From positions 99,938 through 163,937 of the forward strand of contig CAXTAT010000010.1 of NCBI GenBank assembly GCA_964242415.1: a stretch of DNA of 64,000 nucleotides, read 5' to 3'. The first letter of the stretch is position 1; each line of letters opens with the position of its first letter. This DNA is from DASWOJ01 sp964242415. GTDB taxonomy: Bacteria; Pseudomonadota; Alphaproteobacteria; Acetobacterales; Acetobacteraceae. The notes beneath the pieces were generated by a model, which was not told the DNA's origin, did not search any database, and saw only the letters and a program-made list of their open reading frames with translations. Shown one piece after another: positions 51,887 to 64,000 of the stretch. The translations under genes and the position numbers were made by a program.

Positions 51887-53186
51887 CGACATGCCCCAGG
51901 GCGGCCGTGACGAAGTTGTGCGCCAGGGCGTGATAGACCCCCTCCGCACAGACTAGCTTCGAGGCGGCGTAGCCGATCAGTGCCGTCAACATTAACGGCA
52001 CCACCATCGCGTGGTCGCCCGTCATCTCGCTCACGATCACAAAGGCGGTGATCGGCGCCTGCACCACCCCGGCGAAATAGCCGGCCATGCCGAGTACCAC
52101 CAGCGCCTGCAGCGGCACCCCCGGCAGCAGCGACGCAAGGTCCGCGCCCAGTCCGGCACCCACGGCCAACGACGGCGCGAAGATGCCGCCGGGGATGCCG
52201 CTGACCGCCGAAGCCAGCGTCGCCACTAGCTTCAGCAGGCCGAAGCTCATGCCGGAGTTGCCGCCATCCAGCAGCCCTCGGGCCTGGTCATAGCCCGTGC
52301 CGAACGTCGCGCCGCCCGACAGCAGGCCGCACCCGGCGACCAGAAGGCCGCACGCCGTGGCAAAGAGGATGGGCCGCCGCTTCACCTGCCGCCCAAACCT
52401 TCCCGGCAAGCCCTGCGCCACCAGGATCAGCGCCCGGCTGAACCCGCCGCCGAGCACGCCGCCGGCCACGCCCAGCACCGGCACCGCCAGCCAGCCCTGC
52501 ACCCCATGCAGCGCCACCTGCGTCGTGCCGAAATAGGTGTAGTCGCCCTGCAGGGCCATCGAGGTCAGCCCGGCGGCAATCACCGTGCCGAGCACGACGC
52601 CGCTGGTCCGCGCCTCGAACGAGCGGCTCATCTCCTCGATGCCGAACACGATGCCGGCCAGGGGCGTGTTGAACGCCGCCGCCACACCAGCCGCCGCGCC
52701 CGCCAGGATCAGGCCAGGCTGCCGGCGCGGCGAGACCCGGCCGAGGGCGAACATGATGGCTGCGCCGACCTGCACCGTCGGTCCCTCCCGCCCGATCGAC
52801 GCGCCGCACAGCAGCCCGACGAGCAGCAGGCCAATCTTGCCGAATGCCGTCTGCAACGAGACCAGGCGGTGCCGGGCCGCCAGCCCGTGCAGGTGCCGCG
52901 CTGCAATCGCTTGCGGGATGCCGCTGCCGCCGGCGTTCGGGACGTAGCGCCGGGTCAGCCAGCAGCAGGTGGCGAAGCCGGCGGGGGTCAGCACCAGGGC
53001 GATGCGGGGATCGAAAGCCTCGATGGAGCGGAACACCGCCCCGGCACGGTCTGCGGCGAACGCCAGGGCCACGGCGATGGCGCCAACCGCGACTCCGCCC
53101 AGGACGAACATGGTTTGGCGGCGCCACCTGGCCCAGGTGAGGGTGAGCCGGCGACGCGACAGCAGTGGTCGGGTAAGGACGATCAT
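51870..53186 (-). CDS. ClC family chloride/proton antiporter
   Basis: This 438-residue protein has the ClC selectivity motifs GSGIPQ (87-92), GREGPTVQ with gating Glu134, and GIFAPSLAVGAGLG. Internal proton glutamates Glu184-Glu185 in FGIEEM are kept, so it should exchange chloride for protons rather than act as a channel. There are no cytoplasmic CBS domains. It helps balance charge in acid stress in relatives. Confidence 0.93.
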   Translation of the reverse strand: MIVLTRPLLSRRRLTLTWARWRRQTMFVLGGVAVGAIAVALAFAADRAGAVFRSIEAFDPRIALVLTPAGFATCCWLTRRYVPNAGGSGIPQAIAARHLHGLAARHRLVSLQTAFGKIGLLLVGLLCGASIGREGPTVQVGAAIMFALGRVSPRRQPGLILAGAAAGVAAAFNTPLAGIVFGIEEMSRSFEARTSGVVLGTVIAAGLTSMALQGDYTYFGTTQVALHGVQGWLAVPVLGVAGGVLGGGFSRALILVAQGLPGRFGRQVKRRPILFATACGLLVAGCGLLSGGATFGTGYDQARGLLDGGNSGMSFGLLKLVATLASAVSGIPGGIFAPSLAVGAGLGADLASLLPGVPLQALVVLGMAGYFAGVVQAPITAFVIVSEMTGDHAMVVPLMLTALIGYAASKLVCAEGVYHALAHNFVTAALGHVARPPH

Positions 53187-53381
53187 CTTCAGGGTCTATG
53201 CAACCGGGGTACCGGCGTCGGCCATCCCTTACCAATCATGGCGCGGCTTCGGCCCGGCGCTTCAAGCCGCCCAGGATTGTGCTTGCGGCCCAGGATCGCC
53301 ACGCTGCACAGGCGGCTTGCAACGACGGTACTTTTTGGGAGGCGACCGCTGGTGTGGGGACGTCTGCAGTGCGGGCGGCTG

Positions 53382-53457
53382 TGGTGGGCCCCGTGGGGCT
53401 CGAACCCACGACCACAGGATTAAAAGTCCCGTGCTCTACCAACTGAGCTAGAGGCCC
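53382..53457 (-). tRNA. trnK: tRNA-Lys (anticodon UUU)
   Basis: The minus strand reads GGGCCTC at the 5' end, a D-loop CTCAGTTGGTAGAG, the anticodon loop CTTTTAA (anticodon TTT), a T-arm GTGGGTTCGAGCCCCAC and GGGGCCC-A, then encoded CCA at 53384-53382. The seven-base acceptor stem pairs with one wobble. It lies between clcA and the cyclophilin gene. Confidence 0.97.
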
Positions 53458-53503
53458 ATTCCACCAGGAAAAGCGACGCCGCGGCGGACCGCGGCGTCGG
53501 ATA

Positions 53504-54064
53504 CTACGACTTCGCGTCCGCCGCCACCTGCACGCGGATGATCTTGTCGGGGTTGGACACACTGCCGCTGCTGCCGCTGCCGCGCTTGATCTTGTCAATG
53601 TTCTCCATGCCCTGCACCACTTGGCCCCAGATGGTGTACTGGCCGTCCAGGCTGGGCGCCGGGGCGAAGCAGATGTAGAACTGGCTGTTGGCGCTGTTCG
53701 GGTCCGACGTGCGGGCGGCGCCGACGGTGCCGCGCAGGAAGTGCGCCTTGTTCGTGAACTCGGCCGGCAGGTTGCCCATGTCGCTGCCGCCGGTGCCGGT
53801 GCCGGTCGGATCGCCGCCCTGTGCCATGAAACCGTCGATCACGCGATGGAACACGGTGCCGTCGTAGAAGTGCTTGCGGGCCAATGCCTTGACGCGCTCG
53901 ACGTGCTTGGGCGCCAGGTCCGGACGCAGCTTGATGACGACGCGGCCATCCTTCAGGTCCATGTACAGCGTGTTCTCGGGGTCCAGGTCGGTTGGCTGGG
54001 CGGCAGCGGCTTCGGACATCAGGGTTCCAATCGCAAGTGTTGCAAGCAGGTGTCGGCGGCGCAT
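53504..54064 (-). CDS. Periplasmic peptidyl-prolyl cis-trans isomerase (cyclophilin)
   Basis: This 186-residue cyclophilin has a signal peptide (MRRRHLLATLAIGT...AAAA, cut near residue 22). Catalytic residues are in FHRVIDGFMAQGGDPTGTG and NSQFYICFA. It speeds proline isomerisation of exported proteins. It lies 44 bases downstream of coaD in the same direction. Confidence 0.95.
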   Translation of the reverse strand: MRRRHLLATLAIGTLMSEAAAAQPTDLDPENTLYMDLKDGRVVIKLRPDLAPKHVERVKALARKHFYDGTVFHRVIDGFMAQGGDPTGTGTGGSDMGNLPAEFTNKAHFLRGTVGAARTSDPNSANSQFYICFAPAPSLDGQYTIWGQVVQGMENIDKIKRGSGSSGSVSNPDKIIRVQVAADAKS

Positions 54065-54108
54065 AGGGCGCTCCTCTCGTTTAGCCGGGTCACGGCCGTG
54101 TCTGGTCC

Positions 54109-54607
54109 CTAACGAACCCGGGCCAGCGTGCGTTCCAGGGTCAGCGCCGGCACGAAGCTGGACACATCCCCCCCAAGCCGGGCGATCTCCTTGACGAAGC
54201 GGGAGCCGATGAACTGGTGCCGCTCCGTCGCCATCAGGAACACCGTCTCCACGTCATGGTCCAGGCGGTAGTTCATGCCGGCCATCTGGAACTCGTAGTC
54301 GAAATCCGACACCGCGCGCAGCCCCCGGATGATCACGCCCGCGTTTTCCTGGTGCGCGAAATCGATCAGCAGGCCGGTGAAGGGGCGGACGATGATGGCG
54401 GTCCCAGTGCGGGCGGCAATGGCGTCGGTCTCGGCGCGGACCAGCTCCACACGCTCCTCCAAGGGGAATAGCGGCCCCTTGCCGGCGTTCTCCGCCACGC
54501 CGACTACCAGGCGGTGCAGCACCCGTGCGGCCCGGCCGATAATATCGACATGACCATTGTGGATGGGGTCAAAGGTGCCGGGGTAGATGCCGACGTGCTG
54601 CCGATTG

Positions 54608-54615
<8 letters not shown>
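54109..54615 (-). CDS. coaD: Phosphopantetheine adenylyltransferase
   Basis: This 168-residue enzyme makes dephospho-CoA from phosphopantetheine and ATP, the penultimate step of CoA synthesis. GIYPGTFDPIHNGHVD holds the HxGH nucleotide motif and RHQFIGSRFVKEIA the C-terminal substrate motif. Its ATG overlaps the end of gyrA by eight bases, so it is cotranscribed. Confidence 0.97.
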
Positions 54616-57412
<2,797 letters not shown>

Positions 57413-57602
57413 TTCAGGTGTTCGCTTGTGTTGAGGAGATTGAGAGTCAAGGCGGTTTGAAGTTAGCTGTTGGAGCGCAGTCGGGCAGATCGTCGGGGCG
57501 TCATCCTCTGACCAATCATAGCTTCCTCTCTCCGGCAGGGTCCTTTGTAGGCTTCTGTGGGCGTACTGGCCATCGCCAAGCTGAATGAGGACTGGCTTCG
57601 GG

Positions 57603-58163
57603 CTACCAACGGGTTGGCCCGGCGGCGGTCATGCCGGGCACGTCCACATTGACGACCGACAGGGTCCGTCCGGACACCTCGATTTCCCGCCAGACAGCGT
57701 GCGCTGACGGTATGAGGCCCCTCCTCTCCAATCCAAGCAGCAGGCCCCAGGTCGAGAGGATATGCACGTTCCCCGGGAGCACGAACCTGCCTCGCCGCAC
57801 GTCGCTGTCCTCATACAGCAGCAGCACGGGTGCGTCCGGATCGCCTGTCACCTCCTCCATACGGTTCAGGACTTCCGCTATCGCGGCTTCCCCTTGGCCC
57901 GGCTGGCGGGTTTCCCCGGCTGCGCGCCGGGTCGCGGCGGCTGCCCCTACGGCTGTGACGAATTCATGCACCATATCGGGGTGGTCCCGCATGAATGCCT
58001 CGATGCGCGCAACGTCCAGATGGCGTTTGTCCTTCGTGACCTCGAACCTGACTTGGTCCACGACATAGATCGGACAGTCGAGCTTCAGCAGCAAAGCGAG
58101 GCGGTCAGCCTTGCCAAGACTGATAAGGGGTCCTGCATCGGGTACAATGACGACAATGTTCAA
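57603..58163 (-). CDS. PIN-like toxin (DUF3368/VapC type)
   Basis: This 186-residue protein begins NIVVIVPDAGPLISLGKADR, the first acidic strand of a PIN nuclease, and has later acids in ALIAEVL-like GEAAIAEVL and LYEDSDVRRG. PIN toxins cut RNA. The TTG start at 58163 overlaps the stop of the upstream antitoxin by three bases. The length is somewhat above the usual 130-160, with extra C-terminal sequence. Confidence 0.82.
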   Translation of the reverse strand: MNIVVIVPDAGPLISLGKADRLALLLKLDCPIYVVDQVRFEVTKDKRHLDVARIEAFMRDHPDMVHEFVTAVGAAAATRRAAGETRQPGQGEAAIAEVLNRMEEVTGDPDAPVLLLYEDSDVRRGRFVLPGNVHILSTWGLLLGLERRGLIPSAHAVWREIEVSGRTLSVVNVDVPGMTAAGPTRW

Positions 58164-58435
58164 TGGGCAACGGGTCCCAGGAGGGCGACCAGCATATCGG
58201 CCATCCTGTCTGCCTCGGCATCATCCACCCGCGGCAGCGGCAGTTCGCGGACTGCTATGCGATCCAGCAGTTCACTATAGCCGATGCCAAGCGACCGCAT
58301 CGCCTGCGCACGGCTGATCTCGCCGTTGGAGAACAGCAGAACGTTGTCTGCCATCGCAATCCCGGTCGCTGCGCCAGCGGATGAGTTTGGCGGCACATTG
58401 CCGGCATATTCAAGGACGTCCCGTGGCCTACGCAT
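58160..58435 (-). CDS. UPF0175-like antitoxin
   Basis: This 91-residue protein has the helix-turn-helix-like segment LFSNGEISRAQAMRSLGIGY followed by SELLDRIAVRELPLPRVDD. The pattern is that of small UPF0175 antitoxins encoded before PIN/DUF3368 toxins. AGGACAGG precedes the ATG. The overlap with the toxin gene implies tight coupling. Confidence 0.78.
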   Translation of the reverse strand: MRRPRDVLEYAGNVPPNSSAGAATGIAMADNVLLFSNGEISRAQAMRSLGIGYSELLDRIAVRELPLPRVDDAEADRMADMLVALLGPVAH

Positions 58436-58487
58436 GTTGCCTGTCCTGTTGGATGGGATGCCGCCGATACAGCAATATCGCAGGAGG

Positions 58488-58997
58488 CTAGAACGGTATC
58501 TCGTCATCCAGGTCGCCGCCGGACTTCTCGGAGTCCCAGGACGGCTTCCCACCACCGCCGCCGGACTTGGCCGGGGCCGGGCTGCGCTCGCGCGGCTGGT
58601 AGCCGCCGCGGTCCTCGCCGCCGCCGCCAGCAGACGCATTGTCATCGCGGCCGCCCAGTAAGGTCAGCTCGCCGCGGAACGGGCCGACGATGACTTCCGT
58701 CGTATACTTGTCCTGGCCGGACTGATCGGCCCACTTCCGGGTCTCGATCTTGCCCTCGATGTAAACCGAGCTGCCCTTCTTGAGGTACTTCTCGGCGATC
58801 TCGCCGATCTTATCATTCTTGATAACGATGTTGTGCCAGTCGGTCTTTTCCTTGCGCTCGCCGCTGGCCCGGTCGTTCCAGGTCTCGCTGGTGGCAAGGG
58901 TGAAGTTGACCACCTTGCCGCCATTCTGGAAGCTGCGGACCTCCGGGTCCTTGCCCAGCCTGCCGACCAAGATCACCTTGTTGACGCTGCCCGCCAT
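58488..58997 (-). CDS. ssb: Single-stranded DNA-binding protein
   Basis: This 169-residue protein has an OB-fold (residues 1-112) with VNKVILVGRLGKDPEVR and WHNIVIKNDKIGEIAEKYLKKG, cited in part, a Gly-rich linker and the acidic tip DDEIPF that recruits repair proteins. AGAGGTGTAAC precedes the ATG. It is divergent from uvrA and probably shares the LexA box between them. Confidence 0.97.
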   Translation of the reverse strand: MAGSVNKVILVGRLGKDPEVRSFQNGGKVVNFTLATSETWNDRASGERKEKTDWHNIVIKNDKIGEIAEKYLKKGSSVYIEGKIETRKWADQSGQDKYTTEVIVGPFRGELTLLGGRDDNASAGGGGEDRGGYQPRERSPAPAKSGGGGGKPSWDSEKSGGDLDDEIPF

Positions 58998-59100
58998 GTT
59001 ACACCTCTAGAAGACTTGGACTCGCCGGGGCACCATAGCCTCTCCCCGCCGGGCCGGCCATCGGGGGTTTCCATCCGCCCCGTCCCCTGTGATATGGGGT

Positions 59101-59115
59101 GAACGATACCAGAAC
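59101..59115. promoter_or_regulatory. LexA box of uvrA/ssb
   Basis: GAAC-GATACCA-GAAC is the exact inverse form of the alphaproteobacterial LexA site GTTC-N7-GTTC. It ends 18 bases before the uvrA ATG and about 104 bases before ssb. Confidence 0.85.
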
Positions 59116-59133
59116 ACCAGGGACATCAACCGC

Positions 59134-61980
<2,847 letters not shown>

Positions 61981-62003
61981 CAGGTGCAGTCCGGCCTACT
62001 GCT

Positions 62004-62036
62004 CACTCTCCCTCCGGGAGAGGGCCGGGGTGAGGG
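62004..62036. repeat. GC-rich palindromic repeat, copy 7 (forward)
   Basis: CTCTCCCTCCGGGAGAGGGC followed by CGGGGTGAGGG. It lies just after uvrA and pairs with 62111-62148. Confidence 0.8.
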
Positions 62037-62110
62037 AAGCCGCAAGCACCGAACTATGGCCCGGCTCGAATCCCTCGCGGCGAACATATTCGAGGACCGT
62101 CCGTGCCCTT

Positions 62111-62148
62111 CCCTCACCCCAACCCTCTCCCGGGGGGAGAGGGAGCAG
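62111..62148. repeat. GC-rich palindromic repeat, copy 8 (reverse)
   Basis: CCCTCACCCCAACCCTCTCC then CGGGGGGAGAGGGAGCAGG. It is the inverted partner of copy 7, with about 75 bases between. Confidence 0.8.
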
Positions 62149-62164
62149 GAGCAGGCAACAGCCG

Positions 62165-63280
62165 GTGCCTGAACTCCTCGTCCGTTCCGGCCACATTACG
62201 GCGTTGCGCCTGTTCGACATAGCCTACGCCATCGACTTACGCCGGGTGGAGGAGATCTGGGTCCGCTACGCCGGCACCGCCAGCAGCCGCAGCCGGCTGT
62301 CCGCCACCCCGGCCAAGGCCGTCGCCTTCGGCGTCCCTCCGGTGTCCCTGCAATTCGACCCGATCCCGCTGCACCTCGGCACCCTCGCCGTCACCGCCGC
62401 AGTCACCATCCGCATCTACGACTTCGGCGTCGTCGCCCTTGCGTTGCGCGTGGCGGCGGTGGACCTCACCTGGCCCGACTACACTGCCCTGCTGAACGCC
62501 ATGGACGCCCAGCTTGGCGACGGCAGCGACGGCCGGCTGTGGGATGGCCTGCTCGCCCGCATCCGCACCCTGCTGGCCGAGGCGCTGGTGCGGCCCACGG
62601 CCTCCGCCATCGAGGAGGACTACCTGATCGGCACCGTCCATGCGTTCAGCGAGCAGCTCTCAGCCGCCGCCCTGCAAGATCGCGTGGACCTGGTGCCCCT
62701 GCTGTCCGGCGAGCAGCGCCCGCTGTCGGACGGTGCCCGGCGCGACCTGCTGCGGCAATCGTACAGCTACTACACCGACGACTTGGTGGTACTCACCTGG
62801 GACCGCGCCTTCATCTACGAGCCTCGCGCGGACAGCGACGTGGCCGACGTGCTTGAGGTGGCCAACGCCCAGCTCCTGGAGATGCGCTACTACGACGAGC
62901 TGCTCGACGACGAGCTGCCGCGTATGTATGGCCTGGTGCAGTCTACCCGCCGCACCGTCAACATCCTGCTGCCCCGGCGCTTCGCCGATCTGGCGCGCCG
63001 GCTTTACACCCTGGTCGCCGAGGTGACGGAGTTGACGGAGAAGGTGGACAACGCCCTGCAGGTCACCGAGGACGTGTACCTCGCCCGCATCTACACGAGC
63101 GCCCTGGACCTGTTCCGTGTCCGCACCGTCAGCGCCGCGGTGAACCGCAAGCTGGCGATCATCCGAGACACCTATACGGCGCTGTACGACGAGGCGAGCA
63201 GCAGCCGCGCCGGGCTGATGGAGCTGCTGATCATCGTGCTGATCGCGGTCGAGATCGTGCTGGCGTTGCTGCGGCCCTGA
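62165..63280 (+). CDS. RMD1/DUF155-like membrane-anchored protein
   Basis: This 371-residue protein has an N-terminal mixed alpha/beta domain, a helical region (NALQVTEDVYLARIYTSALD), and a C-terminal anchor LMELLIIVLIAVEIVLALL. The motif before the anchor, VNRKLAIIRDTYTALYDEAS, matches the RMD1 (DUF155) group, whose eukaryotic members sit in mitochondria; bacterial roles are unknown. The start GTG at 62165 follows the repeat; the frame open upstream runs through the repeat and should not be coding. Confidence 0.78.
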   Translation: MPELLVRSGHITALRLFDIAYAIDLRRVEEIWVRYAGTASSRSRLSATPAKAVAFGVPPVSLQFDPIPLHLGTLAVTAAVTIRIYDFGVVALALRVAAVDLTWPDYTALLNAMDAQLGDGSDGRLWDGLLARIRTLLAEALVRPTASAIEEDYLIGTVHAFSEQLSAAALQDRVDLVPLLSGEQRPLSDGARRDLLRQSYSYYTDDLVVLTWDRAFIYEPRADSDVADVLEVANAQLLEMRYYDELLDDELPRMYGLVQSTRRTVNILLPRRFADLARRLYTLVAEVTELTEKVDNALQVTEDVYLARIYTSALDLFRVRTVSAAVNRKLAIIRDTYTALYDEASSSRAGLMELLIIVLIAVEIVLALLRP

Positions 63281-63305
63281 CTGGGGGGCCGCAGCGGAAG
63301 CCGGG

Positions 63306-64000
63306 TCAGCCGGTGTAGGCGATGTTGACGTAGTTGACGCCGCCGGTGGTGCCGTAGTTGTAGGTGAACTTGCCGCCCTGGCTGACGTCCTGGGCGTCGG
63401 CGGCACTGATGCCGGCGAAGGTGATGGACGCGTTCACCCCGGTGCCGGCGCCGGCCAGCTCGGAGTGGATGGTGGCGCCGGTGTAGCCGGCCGCCCCGTC
63501 ATTGGCGGTAAGCGGCAAGGTGCTGGTGCCCTGGGTGAAGCCGAAGATGGTGGCGCTGTCGCCGTGGTGGAAGTTGACGATGCTGGACCAGGTGACAGCC
63601 CCGCCGCGGCCATCGACGAAGAAGGTGTCCGCCCCGCCATCCGCACCGGACGCGCCGACCAGGAAGTTGGAGCCGCCGCCGCCGTCGAGCACGTTGTTGC
63701 CGCCGTGCGCCGACAAGGCGTCGTTGCCGGACCCGCCGTGCAGGAACATGTTGTCTGCCTGGCCGGCCATGGCGACGCCGTCGGCGCTACTCCAGATGTA
63801 CTGCCACTGCAGGTTGGCGACCGGGCCAGTGTAGTAGGTCGCGCCGTCTCCTCCCTGGGTGTTGCTGGTCGTGTCGGTGAACGCGACACGTTGCGGCGCG
63901 GCGCCGGTTGCCGAAAGGGTGGTGACCCCGGTCTGCGCCGAGGTGCTAAGCGCGAAGCTGTTGGCGGCGTAATTGCCAGAGAACGCGATCGTTTCCAGGG
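63306..64000 (-). CDS. RTX-like secreted repeat protein, C-terminal part
   Basis: The 231-codon visible part (its 5' end lies beyond the window) has glycine/aspartate repeats GGSGNDALSAHGGNNVLDGG that fit calcium-binding RTX turns, then a compact C-terminal domain with FFVDGRGG and GVNYVNIAYTG. Such proteins leave by type I secretion via an uncleaved C-terminal signal. No type I secretion genes are in view. Confidence 0.75.
   Translation of the reverse strand, partial: LETIAFSGNYAANSFALSTSAQTGVTTLSATGAAPQRVAFTDTTSNTQGGDGATYYTGPVANLQWQYIWSSADGVAMAGQADNMFLHGGSGNDALSAHGGNNVLDGGGGSNFLVGASGADGGADTFFVDGRGGAVTWSSIVNFHHGDSATIFGFTQGTSTLPLTANDGAAGYTGATIHSELAGAGTGVNASITFAGISAADAQDVSQGGKFTYNYGTTGGVNYVNIAYTG

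Overview
The window is about 64 kb of GC-rich DNA (roughly 70% G+C by eye). It contains no rRNA, no intact mobile element and no CRISPR array. Gene families and regulatory sites point to an alphaproteobacterium, most likely Rhodospirillales/Acetobacteraceae. These include the GAAC-N7-GAAC (GTTC-N7-GTTC) LexA box before uvrA, mmcB, an aap-type amino-acid ABC operon, and a glnB-glnA pair behind a -24/-12 promoter. The family is inferred; no species is claimed.

Layout. 1-5.3 kb: 3' part of an RND efflux pump, a MaoC-like protein coupled to a MATE exporter, and a divergent MarR regulator. 5.4-7.7 kb: glgX. 7.8-11.9 kb: a DUF4142 protein, a GatC/AtzG-like peptide coupled to an amidase, and an alpha/beta hydrolase. 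12-14.1 kb: a DHA2-type MFS exporter and a MAPEG protein. 14.1-17.9 kb: a TetR regulator divergent from an OsmC / ACAD-fold / 2Fe-2S ferredoxin / rhodanese operon, with two palindromic operator candidates between them. 18-23.3 kb: a four-repeat membrane protein and aapJQMP. 23.4-32.4 kb: diguanylate cyclase, glycosyltransferase, ahcY, SufE, MFS, orphan HicB, MAPEG and FUSC. 33.5-36.5 kb: a type IIG-like restriction-methylation gene broken by two in-frame TAG codons. 36.5-41.1 kb: rhomboid and zincin (coupled), pterin dehydratase, VOC protein, Rrf2 and mmcB. 41.3-43.6 kb: a HisKA_2 sensor kinase and an OmpR-type regulator. 43.6-47.2 kb: an aminotransferase, glnB and glnA. 47.3-53.2 kb: porin, DUF2161 nuclease-like protein, msrP, D-cysteine desulfhydrase and ClC antiporter. 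53.4-64 kb: tRNA-Lys, cyclophilin, coaD, gyrA, a PIN toxin-antitoxin pair, ssb divergent from uvrA, an RMD1/DUF155-like protein, and the 3' end of an RTX-like secreted protein.

Most of this is ordinary chromosome. The best candidates for something undescribed are three. First, the TetR-controlled OsmC/ACAD/ferredoxin/rhodanese cassette: the ACAD-fold protein lacks the usual catalytic glutamate and the OsmC protein lacks its second cysteine, which suggests a redox or sulfur-transfer pathway rather than fatty-acid oxidation. Second, the double-amber restriction-methylation gene. Third, a family of GC-rich palindromic repeats, eight copies here, three times arranged as closely spaced pairs, two of them clearly inverted, including one hairpin with perfect 22-bp arms upstream of glnB.
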